Of a stretch of DNA of 64,000 nt, positions 43,901 to 55,900 are shown one piece after another (the stretch's first letter is position 1; every line of letters begins with the position of its first letter). This stretch comes from Cymodocea nodosa (Eukaryota; Streptophyta; Magnoliopsida; Alismatales; Cymodoceaceae). The notes below the pieces were generated by a model, which was given only the letters and a program-made list of their open reading frames with translations, was not told the origin of the DNA and ran no database searches. The stretch spans positions 2,495,001 to 2,559,000 of the forward strand of contig CM072340.1 of the NCBI GenBank assembly GCA_036874045.1, written 5' to 3'. The position numbers were made by a program, and so were the translations under genes.

Positions 43901-46900
43901 ACCATGGGAAGATCAGGTTGATTTTGGAAATCCTAGATGATTAATTGACGAACTCTTGATGGCCATACCTAAGGATGGGTTGACTTTTTCCTTTATTAAC
44001 TTAAGAGAATTGTTTGAGATGTTGATATGGTAAAATTAACCTTTATGAAAGATTCATCATAAAGGGACCTGCTGGGAACAAAAAATGAGCTTGCTGTCTT
44101 TTGTAAAAAAAAAAGTAGCCTGAAACATGGTTGTTACTGAGAACAAAAAAGATTGTGATCATAGTCTTAGAAAAGATAAAATGTGGTAGATAGATAAAAT
44201 AATAAGGTAGTAAGATTGAGATAAAGGATGTTGATGAACAAAACTGTTGATGGTATGATAGGGGTGATGCTATGATATGGATTCTGTGAGAAGTTATGAC
44301 AATATGATTGGATGTAAAATGAAATTGTAATGCAATGATATGTAGTGATAGTCATTTGATTTGATGGCTTTGAAGTCTAAAATGAAAAGATTTAGTAACA
44401 GTGCATGAAGAAAATGGTTGGAAGTTAAAAATTGATATGTTGCTAAAATTGAAATTAAAAAATACTATCGAAATAACATGAAATTGTTATAAAAGAAAGG
44501 GCAGTGATAAAACAGTTTGGAGGTAGAAGGGGGCATAGCTGGTAGTAGATTCTCTTTAAAGGGGGGTGGGGGGTTCTCTCTTTTTCTTTCTTTCTTGTTG
44601 TACAGTTGAAAGCTGAATAAAGAAAAGACAAAAAGGGGGCATTGTAAAAGCATTATGTGCAAACCTTTAACCCTAGTCTAAAGGTGTACAATGATATTTT
44701 GGGATTGTAAATGTTAATATCCCACTCTTAAACATAAGCTGCCAACTGATGTACTAAGCTGATTTAGACCAGTTTTAGATTTCTTAAGCAAAGAAAATGA
44801 CATTAATGGAGTTAAGTTTCAAAATGATAAACTGAGATTAGATAGTTTAAAAGATACCAGGTTAAGGATGCTAGGGAAAAATGTAAAATGATTTTTAGGT
44901 TATCCTGATTTTGCAGTGGTAAGCTGTGATTAATTCATCTGAAGTTATCTTGGCCTCCAGGGCATTATGGTGGCATAACTCTCAATGCTCACCCTTACTT
45001 TCCTCTTATCGGATTGTGTCCGATAAGATTGTCTAACTAGTTCTGTCAACTAGATCATATGGGATCATCACCCCTGTTGATGTTGGTTACCTTCATAACA
45101 TTCTAAAGAAGAACTGATCTTCACCACACTCAAAGTGTTTGTGTTGTTTCCTTCTAATCCCCAAAGAATTTCAATTGATTGAATGAAAAAATAGATGGAT
45201 AACAAAAATTGAACATCCTTTTTTTTTTGGACTTTTCTGATATGATTTTTCTTCTTTGTTTTTTAAGCTTTTGCTTTCTCATATTTCATTTTCATTTTTT
45301 TTGTACTTTCTTTTTGCTTTGCTGACTTTGTTTTGTATAATCATAGAATAATATCAAGATACCTCCTCCTTTGAGGGAAGGTCAAATCTAACACAAGTAC
45401 TACACACTCTTTAGTTGATGTTTGTATAAAACTCTCAGTTGTGGTGGAGAAGATTTGATCCCTATGAAATGTTTGACAGCTGATGTCAGATCTTGTTGGC
45501 CTACAGTCTTGATCAAAGGATATTCCAGGGATTACTAATGTCCTAGCTCTATCATACTCTCTCACTTGGTGGATATATCTCCATTGGCTTAGATAGCAAT
45601 ATCTAACAGTTCCCACTATTTTGACTAATTGATTCAAGATATTTGATAGGATGTATAACATTTTTTTTTTTTTTTGGAATAAGGGGTTTTTATAGTGCAA
45701 AGGCTAGAAATAAAAGTCAAAGTTGATTAAAATATGATAAGTGGCAGATAATAAAGGGAAGAAAATAAATCTGTGTTGGTTCACTATTATGTGAGACATG
45801 CAAAAATTGGCAACTACATACTAGAGTTTGATATAAGATTTAAATTCTCAAAATAACATCATATGATAATGTAGAAAAAATTGATATAGAAAATTATTTT
45901 TAAAAGCAAAGACAATGGAGAAAGAAAAAATTAAAATAACCCTGATGGAAAAGATTTTTTTTGATAAGAATAGCAAACCAGTGATAGCTTTTGTGTGTAA
46001 TTTTGATGTGATGATTTTGGATAAGATGCAAGTTATTTAATGACAAAAATTTCTGTGATCATCAGTGATTTTGCTGGGATATGCTATATGATTCCAAGCT
46101 AGATGTTATGCTTTGTGTGATTAAGGCAAGATAGCCATGGGCATTTATGCATAATATCTCTTAAGATAGTTGATATTGATTAGATTTAGTGAAGGTTGTT
46201 GGTCTATACCTTGTAGTTGGACTGCTCCTCTATTGAAAATTTTGATAATGGTGTAAGGGTCATGCCATTTTAGGTCAAATTTGTCTTGACTGGTTGCTAA
46301 GAGAGATTGCATCAACACTAGATCTCCCAGCAACATGGGCCTTGGTTTGACTTTCTTTGAGTAGGTATGTGTCATTCTCCTCTGATGTGTTTGCACGTTG
46401 TAGATGACTTATAATATTTTTTCCTCTAATAAATCTAGTTGGCAACATCTGTCTTGGATCCACTTAGATTTTGAAATATTAGCTTCTTTAAGAATTCTTA
46501 ATGATTGTAACTTTAGGTCCACAAGTAAGACTGCCTTTGTTCCATAAGTCAAAGAAAAAGACGTAAATCCTGTTAAGGTTTGGATAGATGTTCTATAAGT
46601 CCAGAGAGTATAGGACAACTTGTTAGACCAGTATTTATATGTTTCAATCATTTTCTTCAGGATTTTGACCAAATTTTTGTTGGCTGCCTATACTGCTTTG
46701 TTCATTTGTGGTCTATATGAAGATGATTTGTGATGTTTTATCCTCAATTGTTTTAAATAGACCTTCATATTTTTGGTTGTAAAATTTTTTTACTATTATT
46801 AGTGATGATTTCAAAGGACATACCATATCTAGTTATGATGTGTTCCCTGATAAATTTTTCAGTCTTGACCCTTGTTACGAACCTATAGGAGATTGCCTCC

Positions 46901-49900
46901 ACTCAGTTTGTAAAATAATCAATTGCTACCATAATGAATGTAACCATTGGATGCTTGAGGTGGACTTCTACTATATCTATGTTCTACGTTGAAAAGGACC
47001 AAGGCATTGTCATGTTGTACAACTCTTTGGGAGGAGAGTGGATAATGTTGATGTGTGTTTGATAGTTATGGTATTTCTTGACAAAAATATAGTAATTTGG
47101 TTCTATAGTGGACTGATAATAACCTTGCAATATGATTTTCTTTGCTAATAGGATGTCATTCATGTGTGGACCACACGATTCTGAATGCATCTTGTGTATG
47201 ATTAAAGTTGCTTCTTGTTGGTCCAGTCACTTCAGCAACTCTTGGTTATATGATTTTTTATAAAGATGACCTCCACCAAGGACATATTCTGATGATTGAT
47301 TTCCTATTTGTGTTATTGGCTCCTAGTGGGAATTGCTCAGATTCCAGATAAGTTTTGATGTCATAGTACTATGGGTGATTGTCCTTTATGACTTCCTTTT
47401 CAACCAGGCAGCAGTAAATTTGTTGATCAAATGAGGAGATGGTCAGATTTAAGGACTTATTTTCTGACATTTGTATTCATGAAGTTAAGACAGCTAAAAC
47501 ATCTAAGTATGTATTTTGATTCCTTTTGATATGTTGAAATGATATGATGTTGAACTATTTGGTTAGATCCATCAGATGGTTGTGATAGAGGATGAGCCTT
47601 GGGTTTTTGATCTTCCAACCTTTGGCCACTTAGCTTATCACCAATCTAACATCACCAAAGACTTGAAAATGTTTAGCTTGATTTTTCAATGTCAATTCTA
47701 ATTCCCATGTGCAGACTTCATATTCTGCTTGATTGTTTGTGCACTTAAAATTTAATTTTTTAGATATAGATGCCATTCTTCCTTTTGGATCAACCAATAG
47801 AGTTCCAATTCCCTAACCTTTGTTGTTTGTTGCTCCGTCAAAATATAAAGTGAGACTATTTCTCTTTTTGTATTTCTACGTCAACGATGACATTGATTGA
47901 TTCATCAAGGAATTCTTCATCCAGAGCTTGATTTTCCTCTATTGGTTATTCTGCTAGCTGTTCTGTTAATGCTTGACTTTTAACTGATTTTTATAATACA
48001 AATTGGATATCAAATTCAGCTAGTAGTAATTGCCATTTGACACATCGTCTTATTAATGCAGGTTAGTCAAAAAGATATCTTAGGGGATCATGTCTACTTA
48101 TAAGTAAAATGAGCTATGACATCATGTAATGTTTTAACTTCTTGGTTGTATACATCAAGGCTAGGCAATATTTTTCAATTTAGCTATATCTTGTTTCACA
48201 GTTTGTGAATTTTCTGCTTAGGTAGTAAATTACTTACTCCTTTTCTCTGAATGTATCATATTGCCCTAGCATGACTCCCATGACTGTATCTGTGACTGAC
48301 AAATACATGAATAAATGCCTATTAGGTGCAGGTGGAATTAGAATGGGAGGTTTTGCCAGTATTGGTTTGATTTCATTGAAGCCCTCTTGACATTTTTAAT
48401 TTCAATTGATAATTGCATTTTTCTTCAAAAACTTAAAGATTTGTTCACAGATTGGTACTAGTTTTGATATAAATCTGGAGACATTGCAATCTACCCAAAA
48501 GATTTCTGAATGCTAGGTACTGACATTTCCAAAATTGTCTTAGTTTTGTCAAAGTCTACTTCAATTCCCCTCTCACTGATTTTATATCCTAATAGTTTTC
48601 TTGTTGAAATGCTCTAAAAATGCATTTGCTGGGGTTGAACTCTAGATAACCGATGTTGGAATTGCTCCATTATTATGTAATCGATGATGAACAGATTTAA
48701 GATAAAATATTTACCTAAAACAAGGACAGAAAGAGGTTGTCTGAAGGTGCAGTAGTCGCACAAGTACTTCCTTTGGGAAATTCTGGAATTGATTTCATAG
48801 CTAGTCTCGAAGAGCAGGTGTTGGAGCCTTTAATTCATTTTTAATTCTCCTATTTATATATCGAGAATCACCTTAGGATTCACACCATCATACCTGAAAA
48901 AGATACTGTAGAGCATAACGACTGTGCCATGCTAGATTAGTTAGAGATTTTTGAACTTAGGATGTTTATAATCAATAGGTTGCATAAAAGTGTCTTTAGA
49001 ATATCTTGTTCTTTTCTCCTTTTATATCGTCCAATAGGAATGCCAAATGTCTGCAAACATTCTCTAGACTTGTTGAATAGTTGTTTGCAGGCATTGGAGA
49101 GTTGGCCTTAATCTTTTAGAAGTTTCTCTTTAAATTCTCGAACACTTAGCCTTAATTCTTCGAAGACTTGCTTTGTATCTTTGTTGTTTTTTATAACATC
49201 AAAGAGTTAGCCTTAACTCTGAAAATTTACCTTTAAAATGTCAGAGAGTTAATCTTAACTCTCTACACAGTCAACAAAGATGGCAAAATGTGGGGACAAA
49301 CAGTAGAAATCCTGAAAGGGCGTTAACTTTCCACCAAATTGACAGATGGTTAGCTGAAGTTCTGTTTTGCTATGCTAAATCTTGGTTTGATCATAGGGTT
49401 GATTGATTAGACTAGGAGACGTTTGGATACTTAGGAAAAAACAAAGAGGAATAGATGGAGAGTTAGCCAAGGACAGAGAAGAAAAGGGTGAAGAGTTAGC
49501 ATTTCACTTTCTGCTAAAATGATGGAAGGTTAGTCGAAATTCGATTTTCGGTAACCCAACTCGATGCAATTGTGTTGTCAACCAGTCAGACCAAAAAAAA
49601 AGTCGAATGTTTGGTTTGGTTTGATTGCAATACATGTTTGGTCAGATCAAAAACAAAACAAATGGTTTATAAAAATAGTTTTGGATAGTTAGCGGGAAAT
49701 AAAGGGGAAAGGACAGAGAGTTAGCACTTAACTCTCCCTTGATTAGATGAAGGGTTAGCTGAATTGATTTCTCGGTAATCCAATTTGATTTGATTGTACG
49801 CTCGATGGGTTTGACCAAAAGGAAGTTCAGATGGTTAGTGATAGGAAGAGAGAAAGGGTAGAGAGTTAGCATTAACTCTTCACTAAAACAATGGTTGATT

Positions 49901-52900
49901 AGCCACAATTAGGCTTCTAGCCATGGTAACATTAAGGAAGATCCTAGAGAGTTTAGTAAAGCCTTCGATCTGGGATGTTCTTTGCTTGTTGTAAACTTGC
50001 AAGTGTAAAAGAGCTTAAAAAGGAGATTATGATAAATTTGATGAAGTGCAAAAATGCAGAACATGCATGATATGAAAAATAAAGGTAACTTGATTCACTA
50101 CAAGGGGTGTTACGTTGTAAAAGTTCAAATGTGAAGTGACAGCACAACACATCCCTTCTTTAGTGTCCACCTCATCACTTTCTAAATCATTATCTTTACT
50201 ACCTTCTATAGCCTCCTCGTCACCCTCCTCTTCGTGCCATTCATCACTTTCGAAGACATCCAAGATGTTCATATCAAAATTGTCATGTACTTCCCTTATA
50301 TTGTCTTCACCTAACTTAAAAATATTTAGAGTGATGGTTGAGTCTCCGTATGTTATTGTTAGGGCTCTATTTGTACAATTTATTATGACATTGGAAGTAG
50401 CTAAGAATGACCTTCCTAAAATTAATGGAATTTGACCTCTTACCTCAATTGATGGATGAGATTCTATGATTATGAAATCAGTAGGAAAAATAAAATCATA
50501 AACCTTAACTAGAACATCTTTTATTCTACCTAAAGGGGTTTTAATATATCTATCTGCTAATTGAATTAATGTCCTACTAGGTTTTTCATTTAGGTTCAAC
50601 TGCTTATGCATTGTGTGTGATATAACATTGACCTCGACTCCAAGATCAATTAAAGCTATATCAATGACAGTCTCTATATCAATGACAGTCTTCCTTATGG
50701 TACATAAAATAATAGGAGTACTTCAGTCATACTTTTTGGGCAACTGACTAGAAAAAGGTTGGCTAGTAGCCTCAGCTAAGAATGCTCTTGTAGGTACCTT
50801 ATTATTTCTCTTTTTAGTGCAAAGCCCCTTAAAGTACTTAGCATATGCAGGGATATGACTAATAGTCTCTAGAAGAGGAATATTAATCTCTACCTTCTCA
50901 AAAATTTTTCTAATGGTTTCTACCTGAGGGTCACTTTTCTTATCTTCTAATCTGTGCAGAAAGGGAGCACAACTATTTTACTTCCATCTTTTCTTAAATT
51001 TCCATTTTCTACACTTCCTTCAATCACCTTTTCTCGTTTCTCACCATTATCTATGTTCTCCTCATCTACATGGGGTTCTTTTATTTCTTCAACTAAGGAT
51101 TGGTCTACATGCACTTCTTCACCTACATGCACTTCTTCACTTGGAACCTCTAATCACCTATCTGACCTTAATGTTACAAAAACATTACCAACATCTTCCT
51201 TTTCTTGTTCACTTGAATATTCTTGAGGTTGGGCGATTGAACATAGATTTAAGGGTTCTATATGCTACCCACTCCTACTTTTCTTAAGCTCGTTCAATTC
51301 CTTCATATCATCTTCACACTTAGCTAGGACATTTTGTAAATTAGCAATATTTCTTTCCAACGGTTCAATAGTTTCATCCTTTCTAAAGGTGGGTTCACTT
51401 TGGGGATACATATGGTTCATCGGATAGGTGGTATCATTGTACCCTTGAAAACTATATTGGTTCCAATATGTGTTTTGGGAACTACCACCTCTTAAACCTT
51501 AGGTAGGGGTACAAGAGTCATATTGAAGGGAGTTATATTGATGTTTCTTAAACATGTAAAGAGTGCAATCCTCACTAGCATGCCCTATAAGTTGGCAATG
51601 ATAGTATCTAGGTTGAGACATAAAATTTCTAAAAAACTTACTATGATCCATGATAATATAGCAAAATAATGCAACACTAAGAACTTGTCAAAATTAGAAA
51701 TGTAAAAGTAAAATTGCACACAAAGTACTAAATAAACACATAAAGAAAAGAAAATACACTGCTGACAAGAAAACACAACAAAAACAAAAATCGAATTTCA
51801 CTAAAATTCAATCCAAACTAGCGTCTATCCTTGGCAATGGAGTGAAAAGTTTGATTGAAAATTTTAAGTTTTAAAATTAATATTGCAAGTGTATGGTATC
51901 AAAGTAGCATATTGATAAGTACAGGTTGATTTCACAAGAAAAAAGTAATTGAGATTAGGATTTTTATGAAATTCTAAGAGAAAAAACTCACAAATCTACA
52001 TAAAAAATACTATATGAAAAATCAATTTACTGGTGGCCAAATTGGTATGCCATCCATACACCACAAAATCATGAGCTAAACATGATGATAAAACAGCATG
52101 TCATTCCTATAAAATGGTGTACTGAAAACTAGAAACCCACTAATCCAGGCTTAAATTGGCTTATCAATTATTTGTCTTGTATACTGAAAACGCAACAACT
52201 CATGCCCTTTATACTGAAAATGCAACAACCTGTATTCTTAGACAATGTTAGCAACTAGTGCTCCCTTTTGAAATTCGTAAAGCATGATTTGAATGTCCAA
52301 AAATCTTAATTAAATATGCAATAGAAAGCTTAGGAAGTGAACTATGCAAGAAAATTATTCAATTAGGAAAATACACCACAAATCCAGAGCAGAAAATCCT
52401 AAAAGATGAACATGCAAAATTCGGTTGTGTTCCTGAAAATGAACCTAATATTTAGCTTCAAAAATTTGTAACTCATACTTCACAACATCAAATTTTATAA
52501 AATTGGTCTTTATGGAAAGATCATGGAGTCTACTTTCAGACAAAAATAACTGAAGGTGATTTCACTAATTTAGTATGTTGTAGAAATTGAAAATTAGAGA
52601 TCAGTATGTTTGCAAAATCCTTTCTGCCACAGAAAATCACTCATAACTTTAAAAATTCATAACTCGTCACAAACCAAAATGCTATAAAATCAGTGTCAAC
52701 AGAAAGCTTTCTAAATGATCTTTTAAGAAAAATTATTGTCCAGTGATTTAATAAATTGTAGAAATTAAAGATTTATACACTTGCAAGTAGTTTTGCACTC
52801 AACATGCATGTATATATTCATTCCAAGATTCAACATCCATATAAGTAAGAAAAACATAAAAGCATAAGTTTAGAAACAATTTCAGAAGCTAAAGTGTAAA

Positions 52901-55900
52901 TAACAAAGATTAAACATATAATTTCTCACCGTAAATAGGAAGATAAACATGATAGACCTTGTCTTGGTGAGATGCACCAAGCTACAACCCAAAAACAATA
53001 TCCTTCACATCTTCCACCTGCTCCCAGCTCTATTGAAGGTTTGATCTCTTGCAAATCACGTCCATGAGGTGTACTCCAAGCATGGGAAGTCCTTAACATG
53101 TTAATAGAGAAGGCTTTGCGCAAAAGAGACTGGAGGAAGCTTGTTGGGTGCAGAATACATCGTTAACTACTGCAAAAGTTTGCAATCCTTGCTGAGCCCT
53201 TTGATTCTCTTCTTCCACAATCCTTTCCACGATTTAATCCTTCAACTTGCTGTCACCAAGCTAAGGAAGCTCTGACGAGGGGGGAAAAAGGGGTCAGCCA
53301 AACCTTACAAGGAAAGGAGCACCTATAGTTTTCGGAGATAAAGATGCAACCACCCAAGAGAGTGGAAAAATGAGAGAGTGGGGGGCCTCTTTCGAACTGC
53401 TAACAAAGGATTTTATATTGGGCTATGAAAATTGCAGCCGACTCCCTAAGTATTCTACAATAAGACTAAATCTCCACTATATAATAAGAAAATAAAGTTA
53501 AATAAAAAATAGAGTAAGAAATGCTAAGTTTACGTGATTCAAATATCTCTCCATTAAGCTCTAAGTTTAAGGAGATCAAATTGTGATTTCTTTTTCATTA
53601 GATTTAATCATTTGAACATATTTTTACATTTAATCCCTTTAAAATGATATTACTTGAAAACTATTATAAAATGCAAAAATTATTTTCTAGTAACCCATAA
53701 AGTATAAGAAAAACATATCATAAGAATACACAATTTGATGCTTAATAGCTAACATCCTACTTAAACATGTAATAGTGTTTGAGGTTTTGAGGGTCCTACC
53801 TAAGAGTGTGCAAATCATTAGGTCTCTTTGAAATTGGGGAGTGAACCTTTGGCCCACAGACTTGATAGATATACTCACCGTAATAGAAGAAGGTGATAGA
53901 AGATAATTTTAAGGAATTGATGAATGACATACTAGTGAGGAGTGGCACTAGTCTATTATGCTACTTTGGTCTTGCTCGTTAGAAAAAAAAATGGATAGTG
54001 GTGTATGTGTATGGGCTATAGGAGATTGAACCAACAAATGGTCAATGTTGCTATCCCATTCTTTTGGGGATGACCTTTTTGATGAGTTGGGGGGATGTCG
54101 GGTATACTCTAAGTTGGACTTAAGGTTTGAGTATATCATTAGGTAAGGATGGAGGAAGGAGTTCTATATAAGATTGCTTTTAGGACTTACTATTTGGTTG
54201 TTAATTTTGTATTTTGGTACGTATTTATTATGTGAAATATGCTTCATGGAAGGATATTTTAGTACATTTTTGTTGGATAATTGAAAGATAATGTGTTAGA
54301 GTGAAAAAGACGAAAATTTATAGAAAGGATGAAAAACTCAAAGAGTTAATATAACTATGAGTTTTTCTCTTTGAAAACTCATAAAGTTATGTGACTATTT
54401 GAGTTTTGTGAATCATTTATTTAGGGAATTAAAAAGAATGAAAAACTTGAAGAGTTAATGTAATTATATGAGTTTTTCTCTTTGAAAACTTGTACAGTTA
54501 CATAACTATTTGAGTTTTGTGAAGACTTTTTTTAACTATTTGAGTTTTGCATATGAGAAATGAATGTTTATTTTGTTTGTATAAGGTGAAGTTATGTCGA
54601 TCGAAGAAGGAACTGAGGCTTAGACATCCAATGATGAGTCAACATTTAGTGGGATGACATGACATATTTTCAATAGTCTATAATTAAATTGCCATGACAA
54701 TTGCTTATGATTTTCACATGCCTTCACTATTTGAATATTTCGATCCCTCTTTGAGAAACTCTCTCTCTCCCATTTTTGTCCTCTATATTTCATTTCATCT
54801 TTGTTCTCTTGTCCACCCACTCATTTCTTCCTAAAGAGAAGTGTGATGATCTTCTCTTCTTCTTCTTCCTCCTACTTGTTCTTTTTCTAAAAATCTTCTC
54901 AACCTAAGTGTATCTTCGAAGGAAAGATAACTTGGAGATTAGCTGCTCCTCAACTCAACTTTGGAAGACATTCCTGGTGATGACAAGCTAGGAGATGGAT
55001 ACAAGTGAATAGCTAAAGTTTTTCACCTTGACAACGTGAGGATTAGAGTAAAGACCAAAAATATCTTCAACCTAATCTAGGATCAAAGGGAGATATGCAA
55101 CCTTAGAGAAATATGTGTTCATCTCATTTTCCATTTATTTTTTATATTAATGTATGTTGATCTATTAAAATTGTAAAAACTCTATCACATTTTGAAGTAA
55201 TTTTATTTCCTATTTGTTTTTGGTAAAATTGTGTATGCACTTCATTCTCGTATGTATTTCTTTGACGTGAATCAATATTTGTGTTTTTGGGTGTTTACAT
55301 TTTCCTATGTTGAATGCACAAGATATATCTATATGAGTAAATGGATCCTGGATAATTTGATATTCATTGACCCATATAAGGATGATCAAATACATAATAC
55401 ATAAACTAAATTAGTATTGATCTTTGATCCGAAGGTCTTAAAGTTCACTTTTTTTGTTGAATTTTAACCATTGATTTTTAGCTAAAAAATAATAATGAAT
55501 ATGACTTGTATTTCTAAGAAAATGTAATGCATAGTAGATTATACCATAGATAAATTGATTATATACTTTAAATTTTTTTTTAATGAAATTATTAATAAGA
55601 AAGTGGTACCACATGAAACTTTCTTGGTGATACCACCACAAATGTTTCTGCAAAATAGGGTAGTTGTTTTTGAGTTTTGTCAGCAGATGACTCATAGGCA
55701 GACATCTAGTATTTTTTGAGTACTTTTGTAAATGGTTACAAATTAAGATTTTCCAAAAAAGATGTTAGGAAGAACTGGTTGACAAAAAGGTGACCCTCTG
55801 AGTCTTCCATGGGCTTACATGTTGTGAATGCTCATATGGAAGGGAGTGAATTCTAATTTAGGTTAGAGGGATTGTGTATGCAAAGGTATCCTTTCGTTCT

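Larger units (their letters stand above)
41440..50141 (-). mobile_element. Tat-type Ty3/gypsy element with large internal deletion
   Basis: Two direct repeats of about 1.5 kb (about 41960-43451 and 48655-50141) bracket minus-strand gypsy sequence, so they are LTRs. The interior holds integrase (46145-47300), RNase H (about 47480-47870) and the end of RT (to about 48650). The RNase H opening [13 protein letters not shown] belongs to the Tat/Ogre group. Gag, protease and most of RT are missing together with the inner end of the 5' LTR, so one deletion can explain both. The upper LTR end abuts an Athila gag/protease fragment at 50142. Confidence 0.85.

Noticed and set aside
45341..45700. 119-codon open stretch on the minus strand
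   Set aside because: It is inside the non-coding part of the Tat element, begins in a T-run and shows no conserved motif. It was kept as part of the element interior only.
50136..50435. Plus-strand open frame of 99 codons across the Tat/Athila junction
   Set aside because: It is the complement of the Glu/Asp-rich Athila protease tail, which the Athila protein motifs support as the coding strand.
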